Source of the DNA: Thalassospira profundimaris
Lineage (GTDB): Bacteria; Pseudomonadota; Alphaproteobacteria; Rhodospirillales; Thalassospiraceae
Direction: 5' to 3'
DNA: 64,000 nt
NCBI RefSeq assembly: GCF_003326755.1
Contig: NZ_JPWH01000008.1
Coordinates: forward strand, 124,001-188,000
Positions 28,265 to 36,818 of this stretch are shown piece by piece. The position numbers and the translations under genes are program-made. Below the pieces are notes generated by a model. That model ran no database searches, had not been told where the DNA came from, and saw nothing but the letters and a program-made list of their open reading frames with translations. Every line of letters begins with the position of its first letter. Within the stretch, counting starts at the first letter, position 1.

Positions 28265-28523
28265 GGCTGAAGTTCCTCTGGGCTCGGATAACGGCCCGTC
28301 TTAGCCGTTTCTGCGCAAAAGCGCAAAGAAAAGCCGCTGTCTAATTGGTCAGGATTGAAGAATAGTTGTTTCCGGGAGCCCGTCATGGCCCGTGTGGCGG
28401 GATGATACAAATACAGGTTATAATAGCAGTCTGTTCGATCAACCGATGAGTCGCCGATTGGCAAAACAGGCAATTCGCGGTATCGATAAGTGTTTTGATC
28501 CCATTGTGAAAGAGGGTGCCCCC

Positions 28524-29309
28524 ATGACAAATGATGCCGGACTGGTCACGGATATTGATGGGGGGATTGCCACTGTCACCATTTGTCAGCCGGAGCGTAA
28601 AAACGCGCTGACCAAGCCGATGTGGGCGGAACTTTCGCGCATGATTGCCGATTTGGGGGCAATGGATGATTTGCGCTGTGTGGTTATTCGTGGCGGCGAA
28701 GGGGCCGGGTTTGGCGCCGGGGCCGATATTCATGAATTTGTGCGCGAACGGCGCGGTTTTAACAAGGCGCGGGAATATGGCCTGCTCCATGCCGAGGCCC
28801 TGCAAAATATCCAGTCCTGCCAGCATCCGGTGATTGCGGCGATTGAAGGGGTTTGTGTGGGGGCATCAATGGTGCTGGCGGCCGCGTGTGATTTTCGCAT
28901 TGCCGCCGATGATGCCCGTTTCATGATGCCGCCGATGAAGCTGGGCGCAACCCTGGGATACCCGGAATTGCAAATTCTGCTCGATGTGCTGGGGCGGGCC
29001 ACCCTGATGGAAATCCTGTTTGAAGGGCAGATGTTTGATGCGGCCCGCGCCCTTCAAATCGGTTTTGTCAGCCAGGTCGTGCCGCTGGAAAATTTTGATG
29101 GCGAAATCGAAAATGTTGCGGGCCGGATTGCCCGGGGGGCACCGATCAGTCAGCGGATGCACAAAAAAATGATCAATCGCCTGATTGAGGGCGGCACCAT
29201 TTCGCCGCGCGAATTTGACGATGGCTATCTCGCCTTTGACAGCGACGATTTCGAGGAAGGCTATTCCGCGTTCCTGGAAAAACGCAAACCGGTCTTCCAG
29301 GGACGCTAG
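28524..29309 (+). CDS. Enoyl-CoA hydratase/isomerase-family protein
   Basis: A 261-residue crotonase-fold protein. The oxyanion-hole segments are GAGADIHEFV (about 63-72) and EGVCVGASMVLAAACDFRIA (108-127). The usual first catalytic Glu in the PE-x-LG motif is replaced: the segment reads FMMPPMKLGATLGYPE, so the hydratase general acid/base pair is incomplete and an isomerase, hydrolase or other crotonase activity is possible. ATG 28524 follows AGAGGGTGCCCCC; an earlier start at 28446 adds a non-conserved leader. Confidence 0.85.
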   Translation: MTNDAGLVTDIDGGIATVTICQPERKNALTKPMWAELSRMIADLGAMDDLRCVVIRGGEGAGFGAGADIHEFVRERRGFNKAREYGLLHAEALQNIQSCQHPVIAAIEGVCVGASMVLAAACDFRIAADDARFMMPPMKLGATLGYPELQILLDVLGRATLMEILFEGQMFDAARALQIGFVSQVVPLENFDGEIENVAGRIARGAPISQRMHKKMINRLIEGGTISPREFDDGYLAFDSDDFEEGYSAFLEKRKPVFQGR

Positions 29310-29331
29310 GAATATCGCGGCGTAAATCAGC

Positions 29332-30378
29332 TCAGAATGGCATGCCCGGTGTTAACGGAACGTCGGTAATGCCGTAATCCACGCCCATTTTGTGCAATTC
29401 GCTGGTGATTTGTGAACGGTGATGGGTCTGGTGATTGAATATCTGCATATAAAGCACCTGCAAGGGCACATCCCGCACAACGCCGTTCACATCGGCAAGG
29501 GTGCGGATATTGTCCTGCCAGCCGCTATTTTCAGGATCGGTCAGGGTTTCCAGATAGGCATCCATGTCTTCGCGCATTTTACGCAGCTCGGCAAAATCAT
29601 CGGCAAGGGTGATGGTTGGCGTAAAAGCCCCCGGATTGCCGCCCTTCAGCAGGGTGGTAATGCGCTGATCAATATACAGAATATGATTAAGTGTGGCATG
29701 GATGGAGCCAAAAAACATGCCGCGATCCCCCCGGCGGGCCTCATCGCCGATCTGGTCACACAAATCAAACAGGACGCGGTTTTGCCAGCGGTTATAGCGG
29801 GCCATTTCGCGCCCGCAGGCGTTAAAATCCATTAGTGGCATGTTATTGTTCCTGTTTTTTCTAGGCGAAAGGGGCATTTCGGGTGTGAAGGGCATGCCCG
29901 TCACCCCGTAATCCAGACCCAGTCGGTAAAGTTCGCTGGTGACTTGCGAACGATGATGGGTTTGGTGGTTAAACATGTGCAGGAAAAAGATCTGTAGGGG
30001 AATGTCGTGTTTTGTCCCATCCAGGCCATGCAGACGGCGGGTTTTTTCCTGCCAGTGCTTTGGGCTGTCCTCATGGGCAAATTGGATGATGGCGGTGTCG
30101 GTTTCCTTGCGCAGGTGGCACAGGGTCCTGAAATCATCCGTCAGGATGGTGTTTGGCGTGCATGGACCGGGCTCATGACCCTGAAGCAGGGATAAGATGC
30201 GCTGATCAATATAAAGAATATGATTGAGCGTGGCATGAATGGAGCCCCAAAACAGGCTCCGGTCCATATGGCGGGCTTCATCAGTGATCTGGTGGCATAA
30301 ATCAAACAGCACCTGATTTTGCCAGCCATTATACTGCGCCATGATGCGACCGCTGCCGTCAAAGTCCAGTAATGCCAT
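29332..30378 (-). CDS. Double DinB-domain protein (fused tandem duplicate)
   Basis: A 348-residue protein made of two near-identical DinB-like four-helix-bundle domains (about 1-172 and 180-348). Each has the pattern GSIHATLNHILYIDQRI and FNHQTHHRSQ, the His residues that bind the divalent metal in DinB/YfiT-type proteins. The junction contains an internal ATG (29841) preceded by AGGAAC at six bases, and an out-of-frame TAG at 29861-29863, so the gene looks like two adjacent genes fused by a frameshift. Single-domain relatives are about 165-175 residues. Possible role: thiol- or metal-dependent transferase; the substrate is unknown. Confidence 0.85.
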   Translation of the reverse strand: MALLDFDGSGRIMAQYNGWQNQVLFDLCHQITDEARHMDRSLFWGSIHATLNHILYIDQRILSLLQGHEPGPCTPNTILTDDFRTLCHLRKETDTAIIQFAHEDSPKHWQEKTRRLHGLDGTKHDIPLQIFFLHMFNHQTHHRSQVTSELYRLGLDYGVTGMPFTPEMPLSPRKNRNNNMPLMDFNACGREMARYNRWQNRVLFDLCDQIGDEARRGDRGMFFGSIHATLNHILYIDQRITTLLKGGNPGAFTPTITLADDFAELRKMREDMDAYLETLTDPENSGWQDNIRTLADVNGVVRDVPLQVLYMQIFNHQTHHRSQITSELHKMGVDYGITDVPLTPGMPF

Positions 30379-30454
30379 GTGCTGTATCTTTCCCTGTTGG
30401 GGATGGCAGGGCGCGTGTCGTGCTGCCTGGGATTAAGGGGGCAATGGCCTGTTT

Positions 30455-31684
30455 TCAGGCGGCCATTGCCGTGTTTTCCGTGACCTGTTTGGGTTTGGCA
30501 ACCAGATGCGTCATCAGGTTGGCGAAAATGCCAAAGCCCAGCATACAGGTTGTGACCGGCCATAACCCGCTTTCAAAATTGTGCAACCAGCCCAGAAAAA
30601 CCCCGGCCAGCGCGCCGCAGGAAAACTGCATGGTGCCCATAAGGGCGGTGGCGGTGCCGCCAATATGCGGAAAATACTGCATGAAGGATGCGGTGGCATT
30701 CGGCGCGGTCAGGCCAATCGCCCCGACCGAGATCATCACCAGCGGCACGACCACATAAAGCGACGGGGTAAAGAAGTTGCAGGCGACAAACAGGGCTGCT
30801 GCCGCAACAAGTTGCACCACAACGCCAATCGCCAGGATTTGATGGCATTCCATGCGTTTAAGCAGCGGGTTGTTGATGCGGTTGCAAAACACGATGGTCA
30901 GCACATTGGCCCCGAACAGATAGGGGAAATGCGCGGCATCAACGCCGAAATAGTCGATATACATAAAAGGCGAGTCGGTCAGGAAGCTGAACATCACCGC
31001 ACTGGCCCCGGTATGGGCCATCATGAAACCCACGGCATTGCGGGTACGCAAAACTTCCAGATAGGTCCACCAGACACGCCGCGCCGGACCCGCATAACGC
31101 GGGCGCAGCCGGGTGGTTTCGGGCAGTTTCATCCAGATAATCACCAGCATGATGCTGCCATAAATCACCAGCAGGACAAAAATTGACCGCCAGCTTGAAA
31201 AGGCCAGCAGGCCCGCGCCCACCGTGGGGGCGACCAGCGGCGCAATCATCATGATCACCGCAATCAGGGCGAACATCCGCGCGGCTTCCTTGCCATCAAA
31301 CAAATCGCGTACCGATGCCCCGACAATCACCAGGGCAAAACCGCCGCCAATGGCCTGGACAAAGCGCATGATATTAAGCGCAAGCGGGCTTTGCACCGTC
31401 AGGATAATGGCGCTGGCAAACACGTAAATGGCAAGGCCGGTCAGCGCGACGGGGCGGCGACCAATACGGTCCGACATCGGCCCGCCGGTAAGCTGCCCCA
31501 GGGCAAAGCCGATCAGAAAGCAGCTGATGGAAACTTCGACATCATGAATGGGCGCGCCAAAATCCTTTGCCATCGCCGGAATGGCAGGCAGATAGGTATC
31601 AATCGCGAAAGGCGCGATCGCCGTGAGCGCGGCCAGCAAAATGGCAAGCCGTTTGGTATTGAGCGCAGCTGTCTTGCTGTTCAT
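30455..31684 (-). CDS. Bcr/CflA-family multidrug exporter (MFS)
   Basis: A 409-residue, 12-helix major facilitator protein. The N-terminus has IAPFAIDTYLPAIPAMAKDFG, the Bcr/CflA signature region, and the MFS motif A appears as GPMSDRIGRRPVALTGL near residues 70-86. The motif GGFALVIVGASVRDLFDG near 113 matches motif B/C regions of the family. Drug:proton antiporter in the inner membrane (family knowledge). It is followed by the DinB gene on the same strand about 76 bases away. Confidence 0.92.
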   Translation of the reverse strand: MNSKTAALNTKRLAILLAALTAIAPFAIDTYLPAIPAMAKDFGAPIHDVEVSISCFLIGFALGQLTGGPMSDRIGRRPVALTGLAIYVFASAIILTVQSPLALNIMRFVQAIGGGFALVIVGASVRDLFDGKEAARMFALIAVIMMIAPLVAPTVGAGLLAFSSWRSIFVLLVIYGSIMLVIIWMKLPETTRLRPRYAGPARRVWWTYLEVLRTRNAVGFMMAHTGASAVMFSFLTDSPFMYIDYFGVDAAHFPYLFGANVLTIVFCNRINNPLLKRMECHQILAIGVVVQLVAAAALFVACNFFTPSLYVVVPLVMISVGAIGLTAPNATASFMQYFPHIGGTATALMGTMQFSCGALAGVFLGWLHNFESGLWPVTTCMLGFGIFANLMTHLVAKPKQVTENTAMAA

Positions 31685-31935
31685 GGGGCAGTCCGATCCC
31701 GGGTTGGCGTCACTGTAAATAACGTATTGTGGCTAAAATCGTGCTCGGGCGGACGGATTTTTGCGCGTGGTTTTCCGCACAAAATGATTTACGTCCGTCG
31801 GCTTTTCCCGATACGAACGCTTTGCCTGCCTGATATAACATGAAACGATTCAATGGTTTTTATTATCCATAAAAACCGGCGTAATTCAAACAGGCATGAT
31901 GATACAGCCCTGAATGGCTGCCATGCAATTTTACA
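31685..31935. other. Promoter region of the Bcr/CflA gene with two inverted repeats
   Basis: No gene is supported in about 250 bases. A perfect 9-bp inverted repeat GGTTTTTAT / ATAAAAACC (31855-31877, five-base loop) and a nested GCATG...CATGC with CAGCC/GGCTG inside (about 31895-31926) lie here. Either could be an operator or a folding element. Confidence 0.45.
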
Positions 31936-31940
31936 AATAA

Positions 31941-31969
31941 AAAGGGGCATTCCGTTGCCAGAATGCCCC
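31941..31969 (-). terminator. Intrinsic terminator of the TRAP transporter operon
   Basis: Perfect 9-bp arms GGGGCATTC (31944-31952) and GAATGCCCC (31961-31969). On the minus strand the stem ends in CCCCTTTTTATTTG, about 25 bases after the dctM stop. Confidence 0.88.
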
Positions 31970-31995
31970 CTGCATATGTTTGGTTGATGGAAACC

Positions 31996-33405
31996 CTAGT
32001 AATTCATCACCTTTTCCGGACCCATCAGCAGGGTCGGAAGCCATGTGGAAATGGCGGGGATATAGGTGATGATGATCAGGAAGACCAGCAGGATCATCAG
32101 CCACGGGAAGGCCGCCTTGACCACCTTGAGCAACGGCATCCCCGTTATGCCCGATGTGACAAACAGGTTGAGCCCCACGGGTGGTGTGATCATGCCGATT
32201 TCCATATTAACCACCATGATGATGCCAAGATGGATCGGATCAATGCCCAGCTTCATGGCGATCGGGAACAGGATCGGCGCCATGATCATCAGGATGGCGG
32301 ACGGTTCCATGAAGTTCCCGGCAATCAGCAGGACGATATTAACCACAATCAGGAAACCCCAGGCCGGAAGCCCCCAGCCGATGATGGTTTCGGCAATGGT
32401 GTGCGGAATGCGTTCGGTGGTCAGCACATGGGCAAACAGCATGGCATTGGCAATGATGAACATCAGCATGATGGTCACTTTGCCCGCTTCCAGCAGGACG
32501 TGGCGAATGTCCTTGTCAAAGGGCAGCAGAACAATGGCCTTGCCCATCAGGCCGATATTGCGCGTGGCAATGGCCCCAAAGCCGGTATTGCCGCCTTTCG
32601 GGATCCAGGGTTGATCCTTGATCGGGCCCATGTCGCGATAAAACAGCACGGCGACCAGCATGGCATAAAACGACGCCACGGCGGCGGCTTCGGTCGGGGT
32701 GAAGGCCCCGCCATAAATGCCGCCCATGATCAGAATGACCAGAAACAGGCCGCCTGATGCCGACAGCAGGCTGCCGCCCCATTTGCCAAGGCTGGGTCGG
32801 TCCTGTTTGGGCAGTTTTTTGACTTTTGCCACCACATAAATTGCCAGCATCAGCATGATGCCAACCATCAGGCCCGGAATAACGCCACCCAGGAACATGC
32901 GGCCAACCGAAACCTGCGTTGCCGCCGCATACACCACCATCACGATGGAGGGCGGGATCAGAATGCCCAGTGTCCCGGCGTTACAAATCACACCGGCGGC
33001 AAAGTTTTGCGGATAGCCCGAGCGCACCATACCGGCAATGACGATGGAACCAATGGCGACAACCGTTGCCGGGGAGGAGCCGGAAACAGCGGCAAACAGC
33101 ATACAGGCCAGAACCGAGGCCATCGCCAGACCACCGGGGAACCAGCCCACGGAATTGATGGCAAAATTGATCAGGCGGCGGGCAACACCGCCGGTCGAAA
33201 GAAAGGTGGAGGCGAGAATGAAATAGGGAATGGCGAGAAGGGTGTAATGCTCCATCCCGCTGAAAAGTTTTTCTGCCAGGGTCGCCAGGCTGTCACTGCC
33301 AAAAAGCAGGATGGTGGCCAGCGAGGACACACCCAGCGACAGCGCGATGGGTGCGCCAAGCGCCATCATCACGAAAAGCAGAACAAACAGGAATGCGATG
33401 GTCAT
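31996..33405 (-). CDS. dctM: TRAP transporter large permease (DctM type)
   Basis: A 469-residue inner-membrane subunit with about 12 helices, which carries the transport path of the tripartite ATP-independent periplasmic system, driven by the sodium gradient in studied members. Family features: MALGAPIALSLG at the N-terminus, AVSGSSPATVVAIGSI near 110, FTPTEAAAVASFYAM near 225, and a C-terminal GIIMVVNMEIGMITPPVGLNLF segment. It is longer than the usual ~430 because of a loop near residues 245-285. Last gene of the dctP-Q-M operon. Confidence 0.95.
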   Translation of the reverse strand: MTIAFLFVLLFVMMALGAPIALSLGVSSLATILLFGSDSLATLAEKLFSGMEHYTLLAIPYFILASTFLSTGGVARRLINFAINSVGWFPGGLAMASVLACMLFAAVSGSSPATVVAIGSIVIAGMVRSGYPQNFAAGVICNAGTLGILIPPSIVMVVYAAATQVSVGRMFLGGVIPGLMVGIMLMLAIYVVAKVKKLPKQDRPSLGKWGGSLLSASGGLFLVILIMGGIYGGAFTPTEAAAVASFYAMLVAVLFYRDMGPIKDQPWIPKGGNTGFGAIATRNIGLMGKAIVLLPFDKDIRHVLLEAGKVTIMLMFIIANAMLFAHVLTTERIPHTIAETIIGWGLPAWGFLIVVNIVLLIAGNFMEPSAILMIMAPILFPIAMKLGIDPIHLGIIMVVNMEIGMITPPVGLNLFVTSGITGMPLLKVVKAAFPWLMILLVFLIIITYIPAISTWLPTLLMGPEKVMNY

Positions 33406-33428
33406 GGGAGGCGATTCCTCTTTGCTGC

Positions 33429-34001
33429 CTAGGATGCCGAACGGTGTGAACCGCCCGTCGTATCGTCATGGACATCAGCCTTGTTGCCAAGCTGGTCGAT
33501 GGCTTCGCGGGCTTCGTCCGCCAGGGTAAAGCCGGTTTGTTTGCCGGCAATGATCCGCCATCCCACCTGGGCCAGGCGAAACGCCAGAAGGGCGCCGCCA
33601 ACCGGCATGATCAGATAGACCACCCACAGCATGACAGGCGAATCCTCGGCTTCCATTTCCAGCATGTGGTTAAAGGCCACCAGCTCCCAGCCGCCTTTGG
33701 TGATCCAGAAGCAGTAAAGCAGGCCTGCCGCGACAATGACCAGGCCGATAACGCGCTGCAAGGTTGCCGGAAACAGTTTTACCAGCGCATCAACACCAAT
33801 ATGACTGCCAATTTTAACCCCGTAGGACATGCCAAACAGGATCAGCCAGGCAAACAGAAACTGGGTTGTTTCCAAGGCCCATGTGATGCCGGAATTAAAG
33901 ACATACCGGGCAATGACATTGGCGAAGGTAAGCGTAGTCATAGCGGCAAGCAGGAGGGCTATGAAGCCCTCCTCCAGCCGGTTAACGACCGTCGAGATCA
34001 T
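33429..34001 (-). CDS. dctQ: TRAP transporter small permease (DctQ type)
   Basis: A 190-residue inner-membrane subunit with four helices. The N-terminus NRLEEGFIALLLAAMTTLTFANVIARYVFNSGI and the segment WALETTQFLFAWLILFGMSYGVKIGSHIGVD are typical DctQ features. It pairs with DctM to form the membrane part of the transporter. The C-terminal tail (about 160-190) is hydrophilic and longer than usual. It lies 37 bases downstream of dctP and 23 bases upstream of dctM. Confidence 0.93.
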   Translation of the reverse strand: MISTVVNRLEEGFIALLLAAMTTLTFANVIARYVFNSGITWALETTQFLFAWLILFGMSYGVKIGSHIGVDALVKLFPATLQRVIGLVIVAAGLLYCFWITKGGWELVAFNHMLEMEAEDSPVMLWVVYLIMPVGGALLAFRLAQVGWRIIAGKQTGFTLADEAREAIDQLGNKADVHDDTTGGSHRSAS

Positions 34002-34038
34002 CGTAAACGGTCCCTTGTCCAGAGAGATTTACAGGGAA

Positions 34039-35034
34039 TTACTTGTTGCAGGCAGCCGCGGCATCGATCAGGTCCTGACCGATTTCGCCCGAGAACTGGT
34101 TCCAGACCGGCTTCATCGCCGTCTGCCAGTCCTTGAACTGCGCGTCGGTCAGTTCGATCAGGTTGGTTTCACCGGAATCGATCACTTCCTGGCGCTGCTG
34201 TGCGGTCAGTTCGGCAGCCAGATCGTTGCCATATTTGGTGGCTTCGCTCATGGCCTGGGCCAGACCATCACGGATTTCCGGGTCCAGACCATCCCACCAT
34301 TTGGTCGAGGTGACGACCATGTAATCCAGCAGGCCGTGGTTGGATTCGGTGATGTAATCCTGCACTTCGTAGAATTTCTGCGAATAGATGTTCGACCAGG
34401 TGTTTTCCTGACCATCAACAACGCCGGTCTGAAGGGCCGAATAGGTTTCGGAGAATGCCATTTTCTGCGGAACCGCACCAACAGCCTCAAACTGGGCGGC
34501 CAGAACGTCCGAGCTTTGAATACGGAATTTCAAACCCTTGGCATCGGACGGTTCGCGCAGCGGCTTGTTGGCCGAAAGCTGCTTGAGACCATTATGCCAG
34601 TAGCCAACGCCGGTCAGGCCCTTGTCGGACATGGCGTTAAACAGGCTTTTGCCATCGTCGCTGTCCTGGAAGCAGGTTACGGCGTTCATGTCCTTGAACA
34701 GGAACGGAAGGTCATAAATGCCGAGTTTTTTGGTCCATTTGCCGAATTTGGCCAGCGACGGTGCACCGAACTGCACGTCACCACGCAAAATGGCCGGCAG
34801 AACCTTGTCGTCGTTAAAAAGCTGGGAGTTGGGGTAAATTTCGACTTTCACCTTGTCGCCCAGGATTTCTTCTGCCCGTTTTTTGAAATAATCGGCAGCT
34901 TTACCCTTCGGGGTGTTGGGGGCAACAACGTGCGAAAACTTGATGATTTCTTGCGCCGATGCGCTGTAGGCCATGCCCAGGCCAGCCAGCAGTGCGGTGC
35001 TTGCGATCAAGATTTTTTTGGTAACCGGACGCAT
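34039..35034 (-). CDS. dctP: TRAP transporter C4-dicarboxylate-binding protein (DctP type)
   Basis: A 331-residue periplasmic binding protein with a signal peptide of about 27 residues ending in AYSASA. Mature features match the DctP family: FSHVVAPNTPKGKAADYFKKR, the Arg-containing LKFRIQSSDVLAAQFEAVGAVPQKM, and ETYSALQTGVVDGQENTWSNI. The conserved Arg contacts the substrate carboxylate in studied members, and with DctBD nearby the substrate is likely succinate, fumarate or malate. ATG 35034 follows AGGGAGA six bases upstream; the ATG at 35070 would spoil the signal peptide. Expressed from the sigma-54 promoter upstream. Confidence 0.95.
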   Translation of the reverse strand: MRPVTKKILIASTALLAGLGMAYSASAQEIIKFSHVVAPNTPKGKAADYFKKRAEEILGDKVKVEIYPNSQLFNDDKVLPAILRGDVQFGAPSLAKFGKWTKKLGIYDLPFLFKDMNAVTCFQDSDDGKSLFNAMSDKGLTGVGYWHNGLKQLSANKPLREPSDAKGLKFRIQSSDVLAAQFEAVGAVPQKMAFSETYSALQTGVVDGQENTWSNIYSQKFYEVQDYITESNHGLLDYMVVTSTKWWDGLDPEIRDGLAQAMSEATKYGNDLAAELTAQQRQEVIDSGETNLIELTDAQFKDWQTAMKPVWNQFSGEIGQDLIDAAAACNK

Positions 35035-35128
35035 ACATATTCTCCCTAAAAGCTTAATGCGTTTTCCCAATTGTGCGCCATTGATAAGGCGTCATTCTGT
35101 CCCGCCGTAACAGGCGCTGCCCTGATAA

Positions 35129-35144
35129 AGCAATTATCGGGCCA
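35129..35144 (-). promoter_or_regulatory. Sigma-54 promoter of the dctPQM operon
   Basis: The minus strand reads TGGCCCGATAATTGCT. It has the invariant GG (35143-35142) and GC (35131-35130) with exactly ten bases between them, and differs from the TGGCACG-N4-TTGCW consensus at one conserved position. Predicted transcription start is near 35118, giving a leader of about 84 bases to dctP. DctD-type activators work only at such promoters. Confidence 0.85.
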
Positions 35145-35244
35145 GTTTGTTGCGCACGCTATAACCTCAAAGCATATCAGCTATTTGGCCTGCTTTTGGG
35201 CAATGGTGCAATGCAGCGTAAGTCGTTATTTTTGTTATGATTCC

Positions 35245-35295
35245 CGCACACGAAAAAGTGCATATGTGTGGATTTTCGCACATAATTTCGCGTGT
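35245..35295 (-). promoter_or_regulatory. Clustered dyads, candidate DctD upstream activating sequence
   Basis: Two or three dyads are packed here: TGTG-N10-CACA at 35265-35282, GCAC-N8-GTGC at 35246-35261, and a weaker ACA...TGT at 35280-35295. The best site is centred about 155 bases upstream of the predicted sigma-54 start. As I recall, DctD sites in rhizobia are tandem TGTGCG...CGCACA dyads. Assignment to DctD is inference from sequence and context. Confidence 0.65.
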
Positions 35296-35408
35296 CTGAT
35301 CTGGTTCTGAAACAGCATGTGGCAATTTGCAGTGAAATGCCACGAAAAATCGCACGCATTATTCGCGTTAAAGTTTTGTGTGCGTTGTGGGGCGGGGCGA
35401 AAGCCGGG

Positions 35409-36767
35409 TCAATCGGCGTCGGTGCGATTGCGGAAATCGGCCGGGGAAATTTCGTATTTCGCCAGTTTGTCGTAAAAGGTTTTGCGCGGCACTGCCAGTG
35501 TTGCCACCGTGGCGGTCACATTGCCCCCATGTTTGCGCAGGGCCTCGCAGATCAGGTTTTTCTCGAATGCTTCAACCTGGCGGGGCAGGGGCAATGTGGG
35601 GTCGGTGGTGCCGGCCGTGTCCCCTGCCAGGCTCTCGAGGCCCAGAACACGCCTTTCGGCGGCGTTGCGCAATTCGCGCACATTGCCCGGCCAGTCATAA
35701 CTGGTGAATTTTGCCAGTTCGTCTGCGTTTAGCGGCGCGAAACTGCGGCCAAAGCGGTCTTCGGCCTGTTTGAGGAAATGCTGAAACAAAAGCGGGATGT
35801 CGTCCTTGCGTTCGCGCAGCGGCGGGATGTGCAGTTGCACAACATTAAGCCTGTAATAAAGGTCTTCGCGAAATTCCCCGCGCGTGGCCGCCTCGCGCAG
35901 GTCCACTTTGGTGGCGGCAACAACACGCAAATCAATCGGCTGCACCGTGTTGGAGCCAAGACGTTCCAGCGCGCGTTCCTGCAACACGCGCAAAAGCCGG
36001 ATTTGCAGCGAAAGCGGCATGCTTTCGATTTCATCAAGGAAAACGGTGCCTTTGTCGGCAAATTCAAATTTGCCAATGCGTTTGCGGTCCGCCCCGGTAA
36101 AGGCCCCGGCTTCATGGCCGAAAAGCTCGGATTCAATCAGGTTTTCGGGTACAGCACCGCAATTGATGGCAACAAACGGCCCGGTCCGGCCCGACATATC
36201 GTGCAGGGTGCGGGCAACAACTTCCTTGCCAGCGCCGGTTTCCCCGTTAATCAGCACATGGGCATTGGTCGGCGCGATATTGCCAATCAGGCTGCGCAGC
36301 CGTTCCATCGCCGGGGTGCGGCCAATCAGGCCATTGCTGGCGGGCAGGTGACGGGCCAGTTCGGCCTTAAGGGCGCGGTTTTCGCTTTGCAGGCGACGAT
36401 GCGCACAGGCGCGGCGCACAATATCGACGAAATAATCCGGCGCAAACGGCTTTTCGATAAAGTCAAAGGCCCCGCTGCGCATGGCCTTGACGGCGGTTGC
36501 CACATCGCCATGCCCGGTCACAAGGATCACCGGCATTTCCGCATCCATTTCGACGGTGCGGTGCAAAAGCTCCATACCGGTCATTTTCGGCATGCGAATG
36601 TCTGTGACCAGAATACCCGGCCAGCCATTGGCAATACGTTCCAGTGCCTTTTCCGGTTTGTCAAAACATTCAACCGGGATGTCCGCCAGTTCCAGCGTTT
36701 GCTGTGCGGCTTCCCGCACATCGGCATCATCATCGACAAACAGCACATGTTCGCAGGGGTGGGTCAC
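35409..36767 (-). CDS. dctD: Sigma-54-dependent response regulator (DctD type)
   Basis: A 452-residue three-domain activator. The receiver (about 5-120) has acidic residues in FVDDDADV and phospho-acceptor Asp56 in VTDIRMP. The AAA+ domain (about 145-375) shows Walker A GETGAGKE, the sigma-54 contact loop GAFTGA and the GTVFLDEIE Walker B segment. The C-terminal helix-turn-helix is GGNVTATVATLAVPRKTFYDKLAKYEI (about 413-439). It lies 51 bases after dctB, so sensor and regulator are co-transcribed, and it is expected to activate dctPQM through the upstream sites and sigma-54. Confidence 0.94.
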   Translation of the reverse strand: MTHPCEHVLFVDDDADVREAAQQTLELADIPVECFDKPEKALERIANGWPGILVTDIRMPKMTGMELLHRTVEMDAEMPVILVTGHGDVATAVKAMRSGAFDFIEKPFAPDYFVDIVRRACAHRRLQSENRALKAELARHLPASNGLIGRTPAMERLRSLIGNIAPTNAHVLINGETGAGKEVVARTLHDMSGRTGPFVAINCGAVPENLIESELFGHEAGAFTGADRKRIGKFEFADKGTVFLDEIESMPLSLQIRLLRVLQERALERLGSNTVQPIDLRVVAATKVDLREAATRGEFREDLYYRLNVVQLHIPPLRERKDDIPLLFQHFLKQAEDRFGRSFAPLNADELAKFTSYDWPGNVRELRNAAERRVLGLESLAGDTAGTTDPTLPLPRQVEAFEKNLICEALRKHGGNVTATVATLAVPRKTFYDKLAKYEISPADFRNRTDAD

Positions 36768-36818
36768 TGCTTATCCTCTGGTCGCGGCACGGAAAGGGGA
36801 TCGGATGATCGCATCTGG

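Noticed and set aside
31963-32757. Plus-strand frame rich in His, Gln, Asp and Arg over dctM
   Set aside because: Such His/Gln/Asp-rich translations are typical of the reverse strand of hydrophobic membrane-protein genes.
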